Source of the DNA: a virus
IMG/VR virus record: IMGVR_UViG_3300046558_000150
Coordinates: 1 to 39,233 of that record
Strand: one strand, 5' to 3'
Length of the DNA stretch: 39,233 bases
The notes below the pieces were generated by a model. The model did not search any database and was not told where the DNA came from. It saw only the letters and a list, made by a program, of their open reading frames with translations. The first letter of the stretch is position 1. Each line of letters opens with the position of its first letter. Shown in pieces: positions 29,269-37,089 of the stretch. The translations under genes and the position numbers were made by a program.

Positions 29269-31005
29269 TCACCGCCAGACGCGGACCTTGCTGGACTTCT
29301 TGGGCTTCCACCCGGAGGCGAGAGCATCCATCGCCGCCTCATGGGCGAGCACGCTGGACATGGCGTAGTCGATCTTTCGGTGGTCTTCGCCGAAGGGCTT
29401 CCCGATCACGTACCGCTTCACGCCACTGGTCTTGTCGACCGTGGTGGGACGGATTCGAGCGTTCCGCATGTGCGTGCGCACTTCCTCGTCACCGTCGTGG
29501 GTGAAGTCCGAGTCGTCGTTGTCGAGATCGACCTTCAGCCGCTCGAGAGCGGCATGCATCGGCACAGGCCGGTTGGTCGCCCACTTCACGAACACGTCGT
29601 CACCGAACTCCGCGGCAAGCGAGTCGATCTCGCTGTCATAGAGGAACGGGTCGAGGTATACGCGGATCAGGTCGAACCTTTTCGCGATCTCCCGCCACGC
29701 GACCATCACTTCACCGCGAGGAATCTGCCCACCCCATTCGGCGGGGTTCCAGAGCGTCTTCCGCTCGTCGGGACCATACGTGGGGGTGAACTGGAACAGA
29801 TCCGGGAGCAACTCGAGCCGAATGCCGGTGTAGTCGTCGTTGTTCGACCCGTCGAAACCACCAGTGACCGGTGCCCGCTTCGCGAGCGTCCGGCCCGGGG
29901 CGGCTTTCGCTTCCCACTGCCCGTCTTCGAGCCATTTACCGTGGCCGGCGACGAGCCGGTTACCGAAGAACCGCTCAGCCTGTTCCGGATCTCGCTTCAT
30001 CAGCTTCCGCGCGAGTGCCTCAATCGAATCGAGGTTCACCCACCAGGAACCCTCATAGGCGTATTCGTGGATGCGGCGACGATCAGCGACCTTCTTGTAG
30101 TCGAGAGGCCGTCCATCCTCACCACGCAACGCCTTGTCGGGGTCACGGTAGAAGATGAACACGTCGGGCTCTTGAGCCTCAAAGATCATCTGCGCGTACG
30201 AGTTCTCGGACGGGTCCCACGCGTTCGTGGTCAGGTGGGTGCGACCACCCATACCTGCAGCGCCACGCGCCTGCGTGTCGGCGACGTCGACCATCTTGTT
30301 CGACTTCGTGTACAGGCCCGCCTCGTCCTGCTCGGCATCCGAGATCGGGTTACCGAGTCGCGACCGCGCAGAGGACGTGACAACGTCGATGCGGTCGAGG
30401 TCGTCCTGATCGGACAGCCCGAGGATGCGAATGAACCCCTCACGCACCGCCAACAGGTGACGGAGCGGCCCGAGGTTGATCATCGCGCGCAGCGGCTTGT
30501 AGATGTTGTCCGCTTGCTCGGCCGAGTTCGCGGTGATCTGGATCAGGGGCGACGGATGCCGCATCCCCATCGGCTCACCCTCGAGGTACACGTACCGATC
30601 GGCGGCGTCCTCCCACCCACAGGGGCAACCGTTGTCAGCGCACGAGTAGACCTCGCCACCAGCCGCCCACCCGCCGAACACGGACGGGCCAGCTGCTTCG
30701 AACGCCACCTGCGAAGCCGAGAACGGGCCCTTGCCCGTCTTCTGCGGGGCGACTACGAGCGTCTGCTGGTAGAAGAACGCCTGGTTCAGCACCGGGGGCT
30801 TGTCAGGACCGACGAGCTCAGGCGGAACGAACGACGCATCCGGGCGGATGCGGTACCGGTTCGCGTGGCACCAGAACTGCCAGTCGGCCATCTGGAACGC
30901 ACGACCACGGGTAAAACCATCCGGAACCCGGCAATGACGTGTGATCCACGCATCACCCAGGTCACCGAGCGTCGGAAAGTCAACGACGAACTCAGCCTGC
31001 TCCAT
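29269..31005 (-). CDS. terL: terminase large subunit
   Basis: A 578-residue packaging motor. Walker A-like VVAPQKTGKGPFSASQ at residues about 84-99, a Walker B-type acidic stretch (DAEQDEAGLYTK) near 225, and a C-terminal RNase H-like nuclease with GGFDGSNNDDYTGI and VYLDPFLYDSEIDSLAAEFG. Its start overlaps the small subunit by 14 bases. HNH genes adjacent to the terminase are common in cos-type phages. Confidence 0.93.
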   Translation of the reverse strand: MEQAEFVVDFPTLGDLGDAWITRHCRVPDGFTRGRAFQMADWQFWCHANRYRIRPDASFVPPELVGPDKPPVLNQAFFYQQTLVVAPQKTGKGPFSASQVAFEAAGPSVFGGWAAGGEVYSCADNGCPCGWEDAADRYVYLEGEPMGMRHPSPLIQITANSAEQADNIYKPLRAMINLGPLRHLLAVREGFIRILGLSDQDDLDRIDVVTSSARSRLGNPISDAEQDEAGLYTKSNKMVDVADTQARGAAGMGGRTHLTTNAWDPSENSYAQMIFEAQEPDVFIFYRDPDKALRGEDGRPLDYKKVADRRRIHEYAYEGSWWVNLDSIEALARKLMKRDPEQAERFFGNRLVAGHGKWLEDGQWEAKAAPGRTLAKRAPVTGGFDGSNNDDYTGIRLELLPDLFQFTPTYGPDERKTLWNPAEWGGQIPRGEVMVAWREIAKRFDLIRVYLDPFLYDSEIDSLAAEFGDDVFVKWATNRPVPMHAALERLKVDLDNDDSDFTHDGDEEVRTHMRNARIRPTTVDKTSGVKRYVIGKPFGEDHRKIDYAMSSVLAHEAAMDALASGWKPKKSSKVRVWR

Positions 31006-31546
31006 CGACAGCCCTCAGGCGACGCGGCGCCCTCGAGGATGCCGGTGCCGCTTCCACTTTCTCGTCACGCTTCACGCCAACTTCGTCGACAGCGATCGCC
31101 CACCCGTTCTCCCTCAGACCAGCCGGCGTCAAACCGATCTGATCCCGGTACCGATGCAGCTGAGCAACCAGAGCAGCCGACGCCGACGGATCGAGCTCAA
31201 CAACCGTCTTGAGGCGGCAGTACTCGGCCACGATCGGCCACCGCCACGACTGCATCGACCACGCGCATGCCTGCGGGGTGCGCCAGGCCTCAGCCCAAAC
31301 ATCAGCCTCACGATCACGGAACGACGCCGTAGCGCCCTCATCGCGATCCTTCTTCTTCTCCCGATCCGCACCGCTGCCTTCCCAGTACTCCAAGAAGAGA
31401 ACGATCGGCTCGAGCGGGAACTCAGGCGCCTCCTCTGTGAACCCCTCCGAAGGCAGAGCCGTCAGCTTGAACCCACGCCGATCAGAACGCCCCGAATTCG
31501 GGTCAGCCTGAGGACCAGAACGATTCCGTGCACCACCCTTAGCCAT
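30992..31546 (-). CDS. terS: terminase small subunit
   Basis: A 184-residue protein upstream of terL. N-terminus MAKGGARNRSGPQADPNSGR is the common basic Gly/Arg start of actinophage TerS; the middle has VWAEAWRTPQACAWSMQSWR and an oligomerisation helix (SASAALVAQLHRYRDQIGLT). ATG 31546 has GAGGGCGG upstream. It should recognise the packaging site. Confidence 0.8.
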   Translation of the reverse strand: MAKGGARNRSGPQADPNSGRSDRRGFKLTALPSEGFTEEAPEFPLEPIVLFLEYWEGSGADREKKKDRDEGATASFRDREADVWAEAWRTPQACAWSMQSWRWPIVAEYCRLKTVVELDPSASAALVAQLHRYRDQIGLTPAGLRENGWAIAVDEVGVKRDEKVEAAPASSRAPRRLRAVDGAG

Positions 31547-31568
31547 GGCTGCACCGCCCTCGATATCG

Positions 31569-32234
31569 TCAGGCGACCTTCGCACCCTTCTGAAGGTTGC
31601 AGCGAAGGTGCGCGAGCTGGGTGTTCGCCCAGGTGTGGGCTCCACCGCGGGATCGCGGAAGAATATGGTCCACTGTGCGGCCCATGGCATTGCGACCGTT
31701 CAACGAAAAGTCGATCGAGTCGCCACAAATACCGCACTGGTCGCCATCGCGCTCTCGGAGGCCGTCGATGGTGACGTCATCGCCATTTCGGAGCCAGTTC
31801 TTGCGTTCGTAGTAGCGACGCATCCGCGCACCGTCGAAGGCCTGAGGCTTGTAACCAATCTCGGCTGCGCGGGCACGCTTCCAATGCATCGAGCAGAGCC
31901 CGCGTGCTCGAACCGGTCGCGCACACCCATCAGTTCCGCAGGTCGAGCGGGAGCTGTCCCTCGCCGCGACGCGTCCGCACCGCAGCGAGCAGAACTTCTG
32001 CTTGAGCGAATTGATCGGCGAGAATTCGACCTTGCACACCGGGCATTTGACGACCGTCGCCGCACGCGCCGCGGACCGCTTGGCGGACCGCTTAGCGAGG
32101 ATCGCCTCGCGCTGCCTCAGGTAGGAGGCTCGACGCTTGTGCTCAGGGGAACAGTACAGCGGCGAGGGCCCAGAGGGTCGGTCTGGCAGTCGCGGCAGCT
32201 CGCACTCGTCTAGCGCGCAGGTATCATCGAACAC
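31569..32234 (-). CDS. HNH endonuclease with zinc-finger modules
   Basis: A 221-residue protein from GTG 32234, chosen because GAGGAG lies five bases upstream (an ATG at 32258 is in frame). N-terminal Cys clusters (PLYCSPEHKRR, KCPVCKVEFSP, KFCSLRCGRVAA, GLCSMHWKRA) make two or three zinc fingers. The C-terminal HNH module shows CGICGD, RTVDHILPRSRGGAH and LAHLRCNLQKG, complete with the catalytic DH, Asn and His. It is larger than the terminase-partner HNH next door, so it might be a homing nuclease or a second packaging factor. Confidence 0.85.
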   Translation of the reverse strand: MFDDTCALDECELPRLPDRPSGPSPLYCSPEHKRRASYLRQREAILAKRSAKRSAARAATVVKCPVCKVEFSPINSLKQKFCSLRCGRVAARDSSRSTCGTDGCARPVRARGLCSMHWKRARAAEIGYKPQAFDGARMRRYYERKNWLRNGDDVTIDGLRERDGDQCGICGDSIDFSLNGRNAMGRTVDHILPRSRGGAHTWANTQLAHLRCNLQKGAKVA

Positions 32235-32258
32235 ATCGACTCCTCGAAAGTCGGTCAT

Positions 32259-32446
32259 CGCCCCGGGCTGTTAGCGCAGTCGCGGGGCTCTTCTATGGTC
32301 TCACGGGCTGCCGACACCGAAAGTTCTGAACCCTTCGCGGGGTAGACGGCCCTCCCCGGCGGTCCGATGAGGATGGGGCCTGAGGGGTGACCCCCCACCC
32401 CCTCTGGGGCGTCTGCGGGGTGCCCCCTCGGGTCTCTTGCTTCTTG
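32259..32446. other. 188-bp GC-rich gap beside the terminase cluster; possible cos/pac
   Basis: The largest non-coding gap in the packaging region, between two HNH genes. It contains CCTCCCCGGCGG and CCCCCCACCCCCTCTGGGG runs. Actinophage cos sites are often GC-rich and lie next to an HNH gene, so a cos or pac site is plausible. No direct proof; both ends of this window lie elsewhere. Confidence 0.35.
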
Positions 32447-32767
32447 TCAGCGAGAGTGTGCCTTGGTACCACCTGCGCTGGTGTTGCAGTGCTGGTGTGA
32501 GGGCCCTAGATATGTGGTGCGGTCGTCTGTGTGGTCTAGGTGCCATGCCTGACCGGGGGTGATGGGGTTGTGGCAGCGTGCGCAGTTCACTGTGCCTGTC
32601 GCTACGCGTGGTTCCCATTGCGTACGCGTGCGGTCGTGCGTGGCGTCGTAGCCTCGCTGCTGTCGTGTGCCTCGACGCTTCTCGTGTGCGCTGCGGTGTG
32701 TCTTGCAGCGCATGCCCTCGTCCTTCGGGAGGAGCGTGGGACATCCGGGTTCGGAACAGACACGCAC
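32447..32767 (-). CDS. small HNH endonuclease
   Basis: A 106-residue protein from a GTG. N-terminal CSEPGCPTLLP and MRCKTHRSAHEKRRG, then the HNH core NCARCHNPITPGQAWHLDHT and GPSHQHCNTSAGG with the DH, His and Asn of the nuclease. Size and position match the HNH proteins that assist TerL cleavage at cos sites in many phages. Starts two bases after the previous stop. Confidence 0.85.
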   Translation of the reverse strand: MRVCSEPGCPTLLPKDEGMRCKTHRSAHEKRRGTRQQRGYDATHDRTRTQWEPRVATGTVNCARCHNPITPGQAWHLDHTDDRTTYLGPSHQHCNTSAGGTKAHSR

Positions 32768-32768
32768 C

Positions 32769-32927
32769 TCAGTCGTCTTCCCAATAGGAAGCGGGGCGCA
32801 TCACTGACCGGACTGGTCGTCGTGCGTCCTTCTCCTCGGCGATGTCGCGTTCTTCGCAGAGGAAGGCTGCGCGCATGGATGAGTAGGTGTCGCCGCACAT
32901 CTCGCAGTCGAAGGCTTGCACGGTCAC
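32769..32927 (-). CDS. small CxxC zinc protein
   Basis: A 52-residue protein from GTG 32927 (GTGA overlap with the previous gene): FDCEMCGDTYSSMRAAFLCE, then acidic and basic blocks ending PASYWEDD. One CxxC plus a third Cys. Frequent among actinophage early genes. Function unknown. Confidence 0.7.
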   Translation of the reverse strand: MTVQAFDCEMCGDTYSSMRAAFLCEERDIAEEKDARRPVRSVMRPASYWEDD

Positions 32928-33055
32928 GGGGTTGCCTTCCGCTGTTGTGTGGCGTGGATGCGGACACCGCAGGAGCACGTCATTGTGCCGGCGGTGGGGT
33001 AGGTGATGGGTCGGTGGCAGCGTGCGCAGGTCGATGACCTGGGTTCAGTGGGCAT
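32924..33055 (-). CDS. 43-residue zinc-ribbon protein
   Basis: A frame from ATG 33055: STCARCHRPITYPTAGTMTC, then SCGVRIHATQQRK. CxxC...CxC is a compact zinc ribbon. Overlaps both neighbours (11 bases upstream, GTGA downstream), which supports translation. Function unknown. Confidence 0.65.
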   Translation of the reverse strand: MPTEPRSSTCARCHRPITYPTAGTMTCSCGVRIHATQQRKATP

Positions 33056-33188
33056 GCTGTCGTTCGAGTTCCACTATGTGGGTGATCAGCTCGGGCTTCG
33101 TCAGCTTCTTGAGCTCGCGGCGCCTGATGAGTTCGTTCCGGGCCGCGTCAACGTCAGGGCCGAGTGCAGCAGCCAGCTTGTCAGCCAC
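33045..33188 (-). CDS. 47-residue hypothetical helical protein
   Basis: From GTG 33188: VADKLAAALGPDVDAARNEL, then RRRELKKLTKPELITHIVEL. Two amphipathic helices, no Cys. Overlaps the upstream gene by eight bases and the downstream zinc-ribbon gene by 11. Unknown function. Confidence 0.6.
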   Translation of the reverse strand: MADKLAAALGPDVDAARNELIRRRELKKLTKPELITHIVELERQHAH

Positions 33189-33495
33189 GATTCGACTCCC
33201 TCGCCATGACGCGGTTCGCGATGCGCTCAGACAGTGACCGGGTGACGATGTAATAGGCGATGTCTCGCTTGCGGAAACCTGAGACGTATCCGAAGGCGGC
33301 GTCCCAGATGGCTCGTCGTAGACCGTATTGCGCTGTCCGAAAGACGCCAACACCAAGATCCATGTCTGCGGTCACGGTGCGGTGAGTGCCGCCCCACCCG
33401 AGGTAGTTGACCTCCATCGGGTCGAACGGGCCGTCAAGGTACGTGACTTGCGCTTCAGGGTAGAAGGTCGCGGTGACCTTGTCATTCGCTCCCAT
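33181..33495 (-). CDS. hypothetical protein
   Basis: A 104-residue protein from ATG 33495 (MGANDKVTATFYPEAQVTYL). Contains THRTVTADMDLGVGVFRTAQ and a basic helical end (RSLSERIANRVMARESNRG). No family recognised. It follows the metallopeptidase gene, overlapping it by 14 bases. Confidence 0.65.
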   Translation of the reverse strand: MGANDKVTATFYPEAQVTYLDGPFDPMEVNYLGWGGTHRTVTADMDLGVGVFRTAQYGLRRAIWDAAFGYVSGFRKRDIAYYIVTRSLSERIANRVMARESNRG

Positions 33496-33904
33496 GATCT
33501 GCTCCGTCTTCTTCGAAGATTGGTATGCCGCACCAGATGAGCGAGGTGAGGTTCCCGATGGTGACGGCGAGTTCTTCGGGGTGTTCACGTGTCCAACGCT
33601 TGGCGCCGATGCGGCTTTCGATCAGCCGGCCGTGGTGGAACATGCCGATATGGGCTGCTTCGTGGGCGATGATGCTGACCCAGAGTTCGGTCTTCACAAG
33701 GAAGACGAGTGCACCGATGCCGTCGACGTCGGGTTCGTCGTATGTCTGTGACCAGCCGTTCGCGTCTGCGTGGCCGCACGCCGCTTGAAGCTGGGCGTGG
33801 GTGTGGAAGATGAAGACCTGTGTGCGGAATGGCACGCCGTGACCCGAGTCGATGACTCCCTGCCATGCGACATCCTCGGTCGACCAGTGCATGGTTTCGC
33901 TCAC
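33482..33904 (-). CDS. zinc metallopeptidase-like protein (HEAAH)
   Basis: A 140-residue protein from GTG 33904 (GTGA overlap). SIIAHEAAHIGMFHHG contains the HExxH zinc-peptidase motif, preceded by a hydrophobic strand (ALVFLVKTELWV) and followed by EHPEELAVTIGNLTSLIW with an acidic third-ligand candidate. It is not linked to a repressor, unlike the ImmA gene. Such genes are common in actinophage early regions. Substrate unknown. Confidence 0.75.
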   Translation of the reverse strand: MSETMHWSTEDVAWQGVIDSGHGVPFRTQVFIFHTHAQLQAACGHADANGWSQTYDEPDVDGIGALVFLVKTELWVSIIAHEAAHIGMFHHGRLIESRIGAKRWTREHPEELAVTIGNLTSLIWCGIPIFEEDGADHGSE

Positions 33905-34095
33905 CACGGCCCTTCGGTCATGACGCCCTTGTGCCAGCTGCGGAAGCGCGGCTGGCAGTCGGGGTGGGCCTGAACCTCCACCCGCGTGAACACCCATCGG
34001 AGGAAGTGACCGACGTGGTCGAGTGTGGGTTGCTTCACCGCGTAGACCACGATCGAGAGGGTGATGCCGGCGGCGATGCCTGCGAGGATCTTCAT
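33901..34095 (-). CDS. small membrane protein
   Basis: 64 residues from ATG 34095 behind AGGGAAAAGG: one TM helix (MKILAGIAAGITLSIVVYAV) and a basic, Trp/His-rich cytoplasmic or outer part (VEVQAHPDCQPRFRSWHKG). Coupled to the metallopeptidase gene. Function unknown. Confidence 0.65.
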   Translation of the reverse strand: MKILAGIAAGITLSIVVYAVKQPTLDHVGHFLRWVFTRVEVQAHPDCQPRFRSWHKGVMTEGPW

Positions 34096-34169
34096 GCCTT
34101 TTCCCTGCATAAGTCTCGGTTGATGCCCCATACGGTTATGGGCGCCGGGGTTTCCGACGCCCCGACCGT

Positions 34170-34382
34170 CTACTCGTCAGCGCCGAAGGTGGCGTCTCGT
34201 GCACGTCGCAGTGAGCGGATCATTCGATTGATGCCTGACCGATCGAGCTCAATCCCCGACGCCGCTTTCCCGATGACGAGAGTTGCGTGCACACCGGGGT
34301 AGTCGCGATGCCATGCGATCTCGAGATGATCGCTGGGCTGTCCTTCGATGGCCGTGGCTGGGTAGAACTTCTCTGCGGGCAT
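34170..34382 (-). CDS. hypothetical small protein
   Basis: 70 residues: HLEIAWHRDYPGVHATLVIG as a beta hairpin, then a helical basic end (NRMIRSLRRARDATFGADE). A small conserved-looking actinophage protein with no assigned role. Confidence 0.7.
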   Translation of the reverse strand: MPAEKFYPATAIEGQPSDHLEIAWHRDYPGVHATLVIGKAASGIELDRSGINRMIRSLRRARDATFGADE

Positions 34383-34455
34383 GACTGACCCTTTCGCTCG
34401 ACAGCATCACGCTGTCTCACCCGGCATCGCGCCGGGGAGCTTGTAGCCGTATTCG

Positions 34456-34662
34456 CTATTCGTGTACGAGGTGCGAGAGATCCAATATCGTCGCGCCTTT
34501 GGCGATGAGGGCGGCTCGGTGTTCGCGTCCGTGGTGGGCGCAGAACGCGGCGGTCAAACCTGACGGGTACTTCGCGTAGACGTAGGCGCGGACCTTGGCG
34601 GGCGCGTCCGTGTTGTTGTCGCACGCGAGACAGGTGTCGTCAGTGACCTCAATGACATACAC
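34456..34662 (-). CDS. DUF7455-like zinc protein
   Basis: 68 residues from GTG 34662 with GAGGAG upstream. DTCLACDNNTDAPAKVRAYV, then LTAAFCAHHGREH: CxxC...CxHH, a zinc ribbon like the small actinobacterial DUF7455 proteins. Ends with helix ALIAKGATILDLSHLVHE. Function unknown. Confidence 0.75.
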   Translation of the reverse strand: MYVIEVTDDTCLACDNNTDAPAKVRAYVYAKYPSGLTAAFCAHHGREHRAALIAKGATILDLSHLVHE

Positions 34663-34863
34663 GATCGTCTCCTCAGAGTGAGGGTGAGGGCCGAAGGGAA
34701 AGAGAAGTGTGAGGGCCCCGATATCTACCGTCGGGACAAGCGCGTGTTCAGTTCGCCGCACCATGGGTGCGTGTTCGCCGCGTTGCTTCGCGGCTTCCCT
34801 GCGACCGCGCTAGCCAGGACTGGGGATCAACCGGCACGACGGGAGGGGTTCTTAACGACGAAA
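34663..34863. other. intergenic region, possible promoter for the packaging operon
   Basis: A 200-bp stretch after the terminator at 34864-34884 (reading the minus strand). A weak -35 TGAACA and TAGATA with 17 bp between lies around 34720-34750. No convincing gene. Transcription of the 34.6-7.6 kb block may restart here. Confidence 0.35.
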
Positions 34864-34884
34864 CCCCCGGACGTGGTCCGAGGG
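34864..34884 (-). terminator. rho-independent terminator after the MerR-like gene
   Basis: On the minus strand CCCTCGGAC pairs with GTCCGGGGG (one wobble/mismatch), loop CAC, followed by TTTCGTCGTT. It lies about 50 bases after the stop of the gene at 34933. Confidence 0.6.
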
Positions 34885-34932
34885 TGGTGGGTAGAGAGAA
34901 CTCAACCTAGATGAACTCTATCAGGCTAGCGG

Positions 34933-35187
34933 TCACTCTGTTCGACGGTGCCAGCGTGTCGAATGTGATTCTTTCGATGGGATATCCCCATATCGAATCG
35001 CCCGATCCGGCATCCCCGGTCGGGTCTGTTCCGTTGGGTGGTCGAATGTGGTGATGTCGTCGGCGCGTATCCACCGTCGGATCGTGGACTCGGACACGTT
35101 GAAGAGTCTCGGCAGCCATGCGATCGGGACGGCCGCTTCGTCGAGTTCGTCGGATCTGATGTAGTCGGCTTGGGTGTCATGCGTCAT
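34933..35187 (-). CDS. MerR/excisionase-like HTH protein
   Basis: 84 residues from ATG 35187. PIAWLPRLFNVSESTIRRWI followed by RADDITTFDHP is the helix-turn-helix and wing of MerR-type excisionases and small regulators. It may be the phage directionality factor or a transcription regulator. It overlaps the DUF3039 gene by 11 bases and is followed by a terminator. Confidence 0.75.
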   Translation of the reverse strand: MTHDTQADYIRSDELDEAAVPIAWLPRLFNVSESTIRRWIRADDITTFDHPTEQTRPGMPDRAIRYGDIPSKESHSTRWHRRTE

Positions 35188-35416
35188 TGTCGAGCAGCTT
35201 CCTGTCGTCGTTGATGATGTCTTCACATTCGGGGCAGACAGGGAACTTCTCGGGATCGCGCCCGGGCACCCATCGTTTGCCGCAGAGTGCAATCACCGGG
35301 ACACCCGACCAGGCGGACGCGAGGATGTCGCCCTTTCGGACGAAGTGTGCGAAGCGGTCATGATCGCCGGCGTCTGTGGTGATCGTGTCGGGCTTCTCGA
35401 TGGTGTCGGTGCTCAC
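35177..35416 (-). CDS. DUF3039 family protein
   Basis: 79 residues from GTG 35416. HDRFAHFVRKGDILASAWSG, then PVIALCGKRWVPGRDPEKFP and VCPECEDI match the actinobacterial DUF3039 family with its Cys...CPEC zinc site. Found in actinobacterial chromosomes and phages; function unknown. Confidence 0.9.
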   Translation of the reverse strand: MSTDTIEKPDTITTDAGDHDRFAHFVRKGDILASAWSGVPVIALCGKRWVPGRDPEKFPVCPECEDIINDDRKLLDNDA

Positions 35417-35640
35417 TGGTCCTCCTTGGTGATTGGTGTGGCGTTGAGGATCGCGTCTGCTTCCTCGGGGGTGATCACCTTCACGAGCTCGATCTTGATC
35501 ATGACCTCGTCACCCCATGCCTCCATCGACCACCCTTCGCGGGTCATCTTCCTGCCCGCGTTTGGGAGGTCGAACAGGAGGCCGATGCGTTCGGCCTGAT
35601 TGTCGCGTTGCTCCTGCGTGTAGTGCGTGATGATCGCCAT
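35413..35640 (-). CDS. hypothetical protein
   Basis: 75 residues from ATG 35640 with GGGGGAG upstream: MAIITHYTQEQRDNQAERIG, GDEVMIKIELVKVITPEEAD. Mixed alpha/beta, no known motif. Overlaps the upstream stop (TGATG) and the DUF3039 start (GTGA). Confidence 0.65.
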   Translation of the reverse strand: MAIITHYTQEQRDNQAERIGLLFDLPNAGRKMTREGWSMEAWGDEVMIKIELVKVITPEEADAILNATPITKEDQ

Positions 35641-35930
35641 CACTCCCCCGCCCATATCTCTTCGATGCGTCGTTCGATACGCGAGTCGAGGTGCTTCCAG
35701 CGCCCGAGTTCGATAACGAGTCGCATGTCGCTCGACATGCCGCGAGAGATGACCTCAGCAAGGTCGTCAGGCTTCAGGCCACATTGCGAGACGATGACCG
35801 CTGCTTCGAGCAGCTCGGCGCGTTGCTCCGGCGATGTAGTGAGCATCCGCAGCTGATTCTCGAGTTCGCCTTCGCGGGCGACCTCGTCGACGGGCACGAG
35901 TCCTAGTGCACTGATAAGCCAGCGGATCAT
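35640..35930 (-). CDS. hypothetical helical protein
   Basis: 96 residues from ATG 35930 behind a perfect AGGAGGAG. MIRWLISALGLVPVDEVARE may be an N-terminal membrane-associated helix; the rest is helical and acidic (RAELLEAAVIVSQCGLKPDD). No family recognised. Confidence 0.7.
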   Translation of the reverse strand: MIRWLISALGLVPVDEVAREGELENQLRMLTTSPEQRAELLEAAVIVSQCGLKPDDLAEVISRGMSSDMRLVIELGRWKHLDSRIERRIEEIWAGE

Positions 35931-36058
35931 GTCTCCTCCTTGATGTCGTGGCATGCGTGTTCGCACGAGGTGGGTTCGTCGGTGGTGTCATTCCATGCGT
36001 CACCGATACAGGCAGCACACTTCCCGTCTCTGCAGTCGGGGCTGAGGATGTCAGTCAT
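35927..36058 (-). CDS. 43-residue Cys-rich protein
   Basis: From ATG 36058: DCRDGKCAACIGDAWNDTTD, then SCEHACHDIKEET. Five Cys and two His suggest a zinc knuckle pair. The stop overlaps the next start (ATGA), and its own end carries that gene's ribosome binding site. Related small Cys proteins are frequent in actinophages. Confidence 0.7.
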   Translation of the reverse strand: MTDILSPDCRDGKCAACIGDAWNDTTDEPTSCEHACHDIKEET

Positions 36059-36539
36059 CGGTGTCCTCCCGGGGTTCGAGCTCCACGTTGCAGGTGGTGC
36101 ACCGGCGACCGATCAGGCTGCTCGCGAACGTGGGGATCTCGACGATCTTGTGCCCCTCGTGCGCTCCCTCCGCTTCTTCCTGCTTCACCGGCACCCTGCA
36201 CGGCGAGAACCATCCCTCGGGGTCGCAATGAGCGAAGCACCCGTCACGTCGAGCCCATGGTGCGGCGGATTCGTCCACCACCCACGACGACTCGGGGCGT
36301 CCGAGCTTGATACGGCGCTGGTGAGTCGAGTAGTTCTTGCCGCGGTGCTCGACGATGAAGATGCCGCCTTTGAGCAGATGCCCATACTCGATCTCTTCTG
36401 TCTCCCATTCCGGTTCCTCGGCTACGACACCAGCGCGCATCGCCGCATCCCAACCTGCGAGGAAATCGACACGGGTCTGCGCATCTCCGTGCTTCGAGAC
36501 GTATTCGTTCGCGCGCTTCTCGCGATCCTCTGCGGTCAT
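36051..36539 (-). CDS. hypothetical protein with C-terminal Cys pair
   Basis: 162 residues. N-terminal helix (DREKRANEYVSKHGDAQTRV, then FLAGWDAAMRAGVV), a central beta region (EYGHLLKGGIFIVEHRGKNY), and Cys motifs (GCFAHCDPEG; RRCTTCNVELEP). The N-terminal half looks like phage proteins that carry a GWDAAM signature. Overlaps both neighbours. Function unknown. Confidence 0.7.
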   Translation of the reverse strand: MTAEDREKRANEYVSKHGDAQTRVDFLAGWDAAMRAGVVAEEPEWETEEIEYGHLLKGGIFIVEHRGKNYSTHQRRIKLGRPESSWVVDESAAPWARRDGCFAHCDPEGWFSPCRVPVKQEEAEGAHEGHKIVEIPTFASSLIGRRCTTCNVELEPREDTDD

Positions 36540-36676
36540 CGCCCCTCACCCCCTGCCTCAGGAGCAGGTTCGGCCATATTTTGCTTGCAGTAGACGTTGC
36601 CGTTCTCGTGAGTCCAACCGTTGTCGTACTTCGAGAAAGACGGCTTGATCGCGCGGCCACAGTGCTTGCAGGTCAT
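36536..36676 (-). CDS. 46-residue CxxC protein
   Basis: From ATG 36676: MTCKHCGRAIKPSFSKYDNG, then GNVYCKQNMAEPAPEAGG. A half zinc ribbon with a third Cys. Its TGA overlaps the next ATG. Unknown function. Confidence 0.65.
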   Translation of the reverse strand: MTCKHCGRAIKPSFSKYDNGWTHENGNVYCKQNMAEPAPEAGGEGR

Positions 36677-37089
36677 AGCCCCTCACCCCCAGCAGCACGC
36701 AAAGCCTCGACGATCGACGCGGCCAGACGCGATAAGTACGTGACGTTCATCGAACCGCCGTGGTCCTCCCGGAGCACCTCGAAGACGATGCGAGTCGCGT
36801 CGGACGGTTCGCCCTGCGGCTCGGAACGACGGAAGCCAGCAGCGAGACGATCCAGTGCGGCGAACCTCTCAGCGTGGTTGTCGCCGGGGTATGCCTCCAG
36901 ATATGCGTCCTTCGCACCCTGGACGATCGCCAGCGCTTCCCGCTCGTCGTCGGTCGGGGTGTACGCCTTCTCGGCGGATTCGAGTGCGTCAGCCAGGCGG
37001 CGCGCAATGTCGATCGCGTCACCCTCGTTCTGCCCCCAGTCCCTTTCCAGTGCTCGGGCGTCCTCGATCAGCTTCTCGTTGTCGGTCAT
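36673..37089 (-). CDS. hypothetical helical protein
   Basis: 138 residues from ATG 37089: MTDNEKLIEDARALERDWGQ, then IDIARRLADALESAEKAYTP and ERFAALDRLAAGFRRSEPQG. Helical and acidic throughout. No known family. Overlaps neighbours by ATGA. Confidence 0.65.
   Translation of the reverse strand: MTDNEKLIEDARALERDWGQNEGDAIDIARRLADALESAEKAYTPTDDEREALAIVQGAKDAYLEAYPGDNHAERFAALDRLAAGFRRSEPQGEPSDATRIVFEVLREDHGGSMNVTYLSRLAASIVEALRAAGGEGL

Noticed and set aside
27408-29504. 698-residue plus-strand open frame
   Set aside because: Antisense to the portal and MuF genes; Arg/His-rich shadow composition, no motif and no ribosome binding site.
29218-31212. 664-residue plus-strand open frame
   Set aside because: Shadow of the terminase large subunit; composition follows codon positions of the minus gene.
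34678-34914. 78-residue plus-strand frame in the intergenic gap
   Set aside because: No ribosome binding site, runs against a minus-strand terminator, shadow-like composition.
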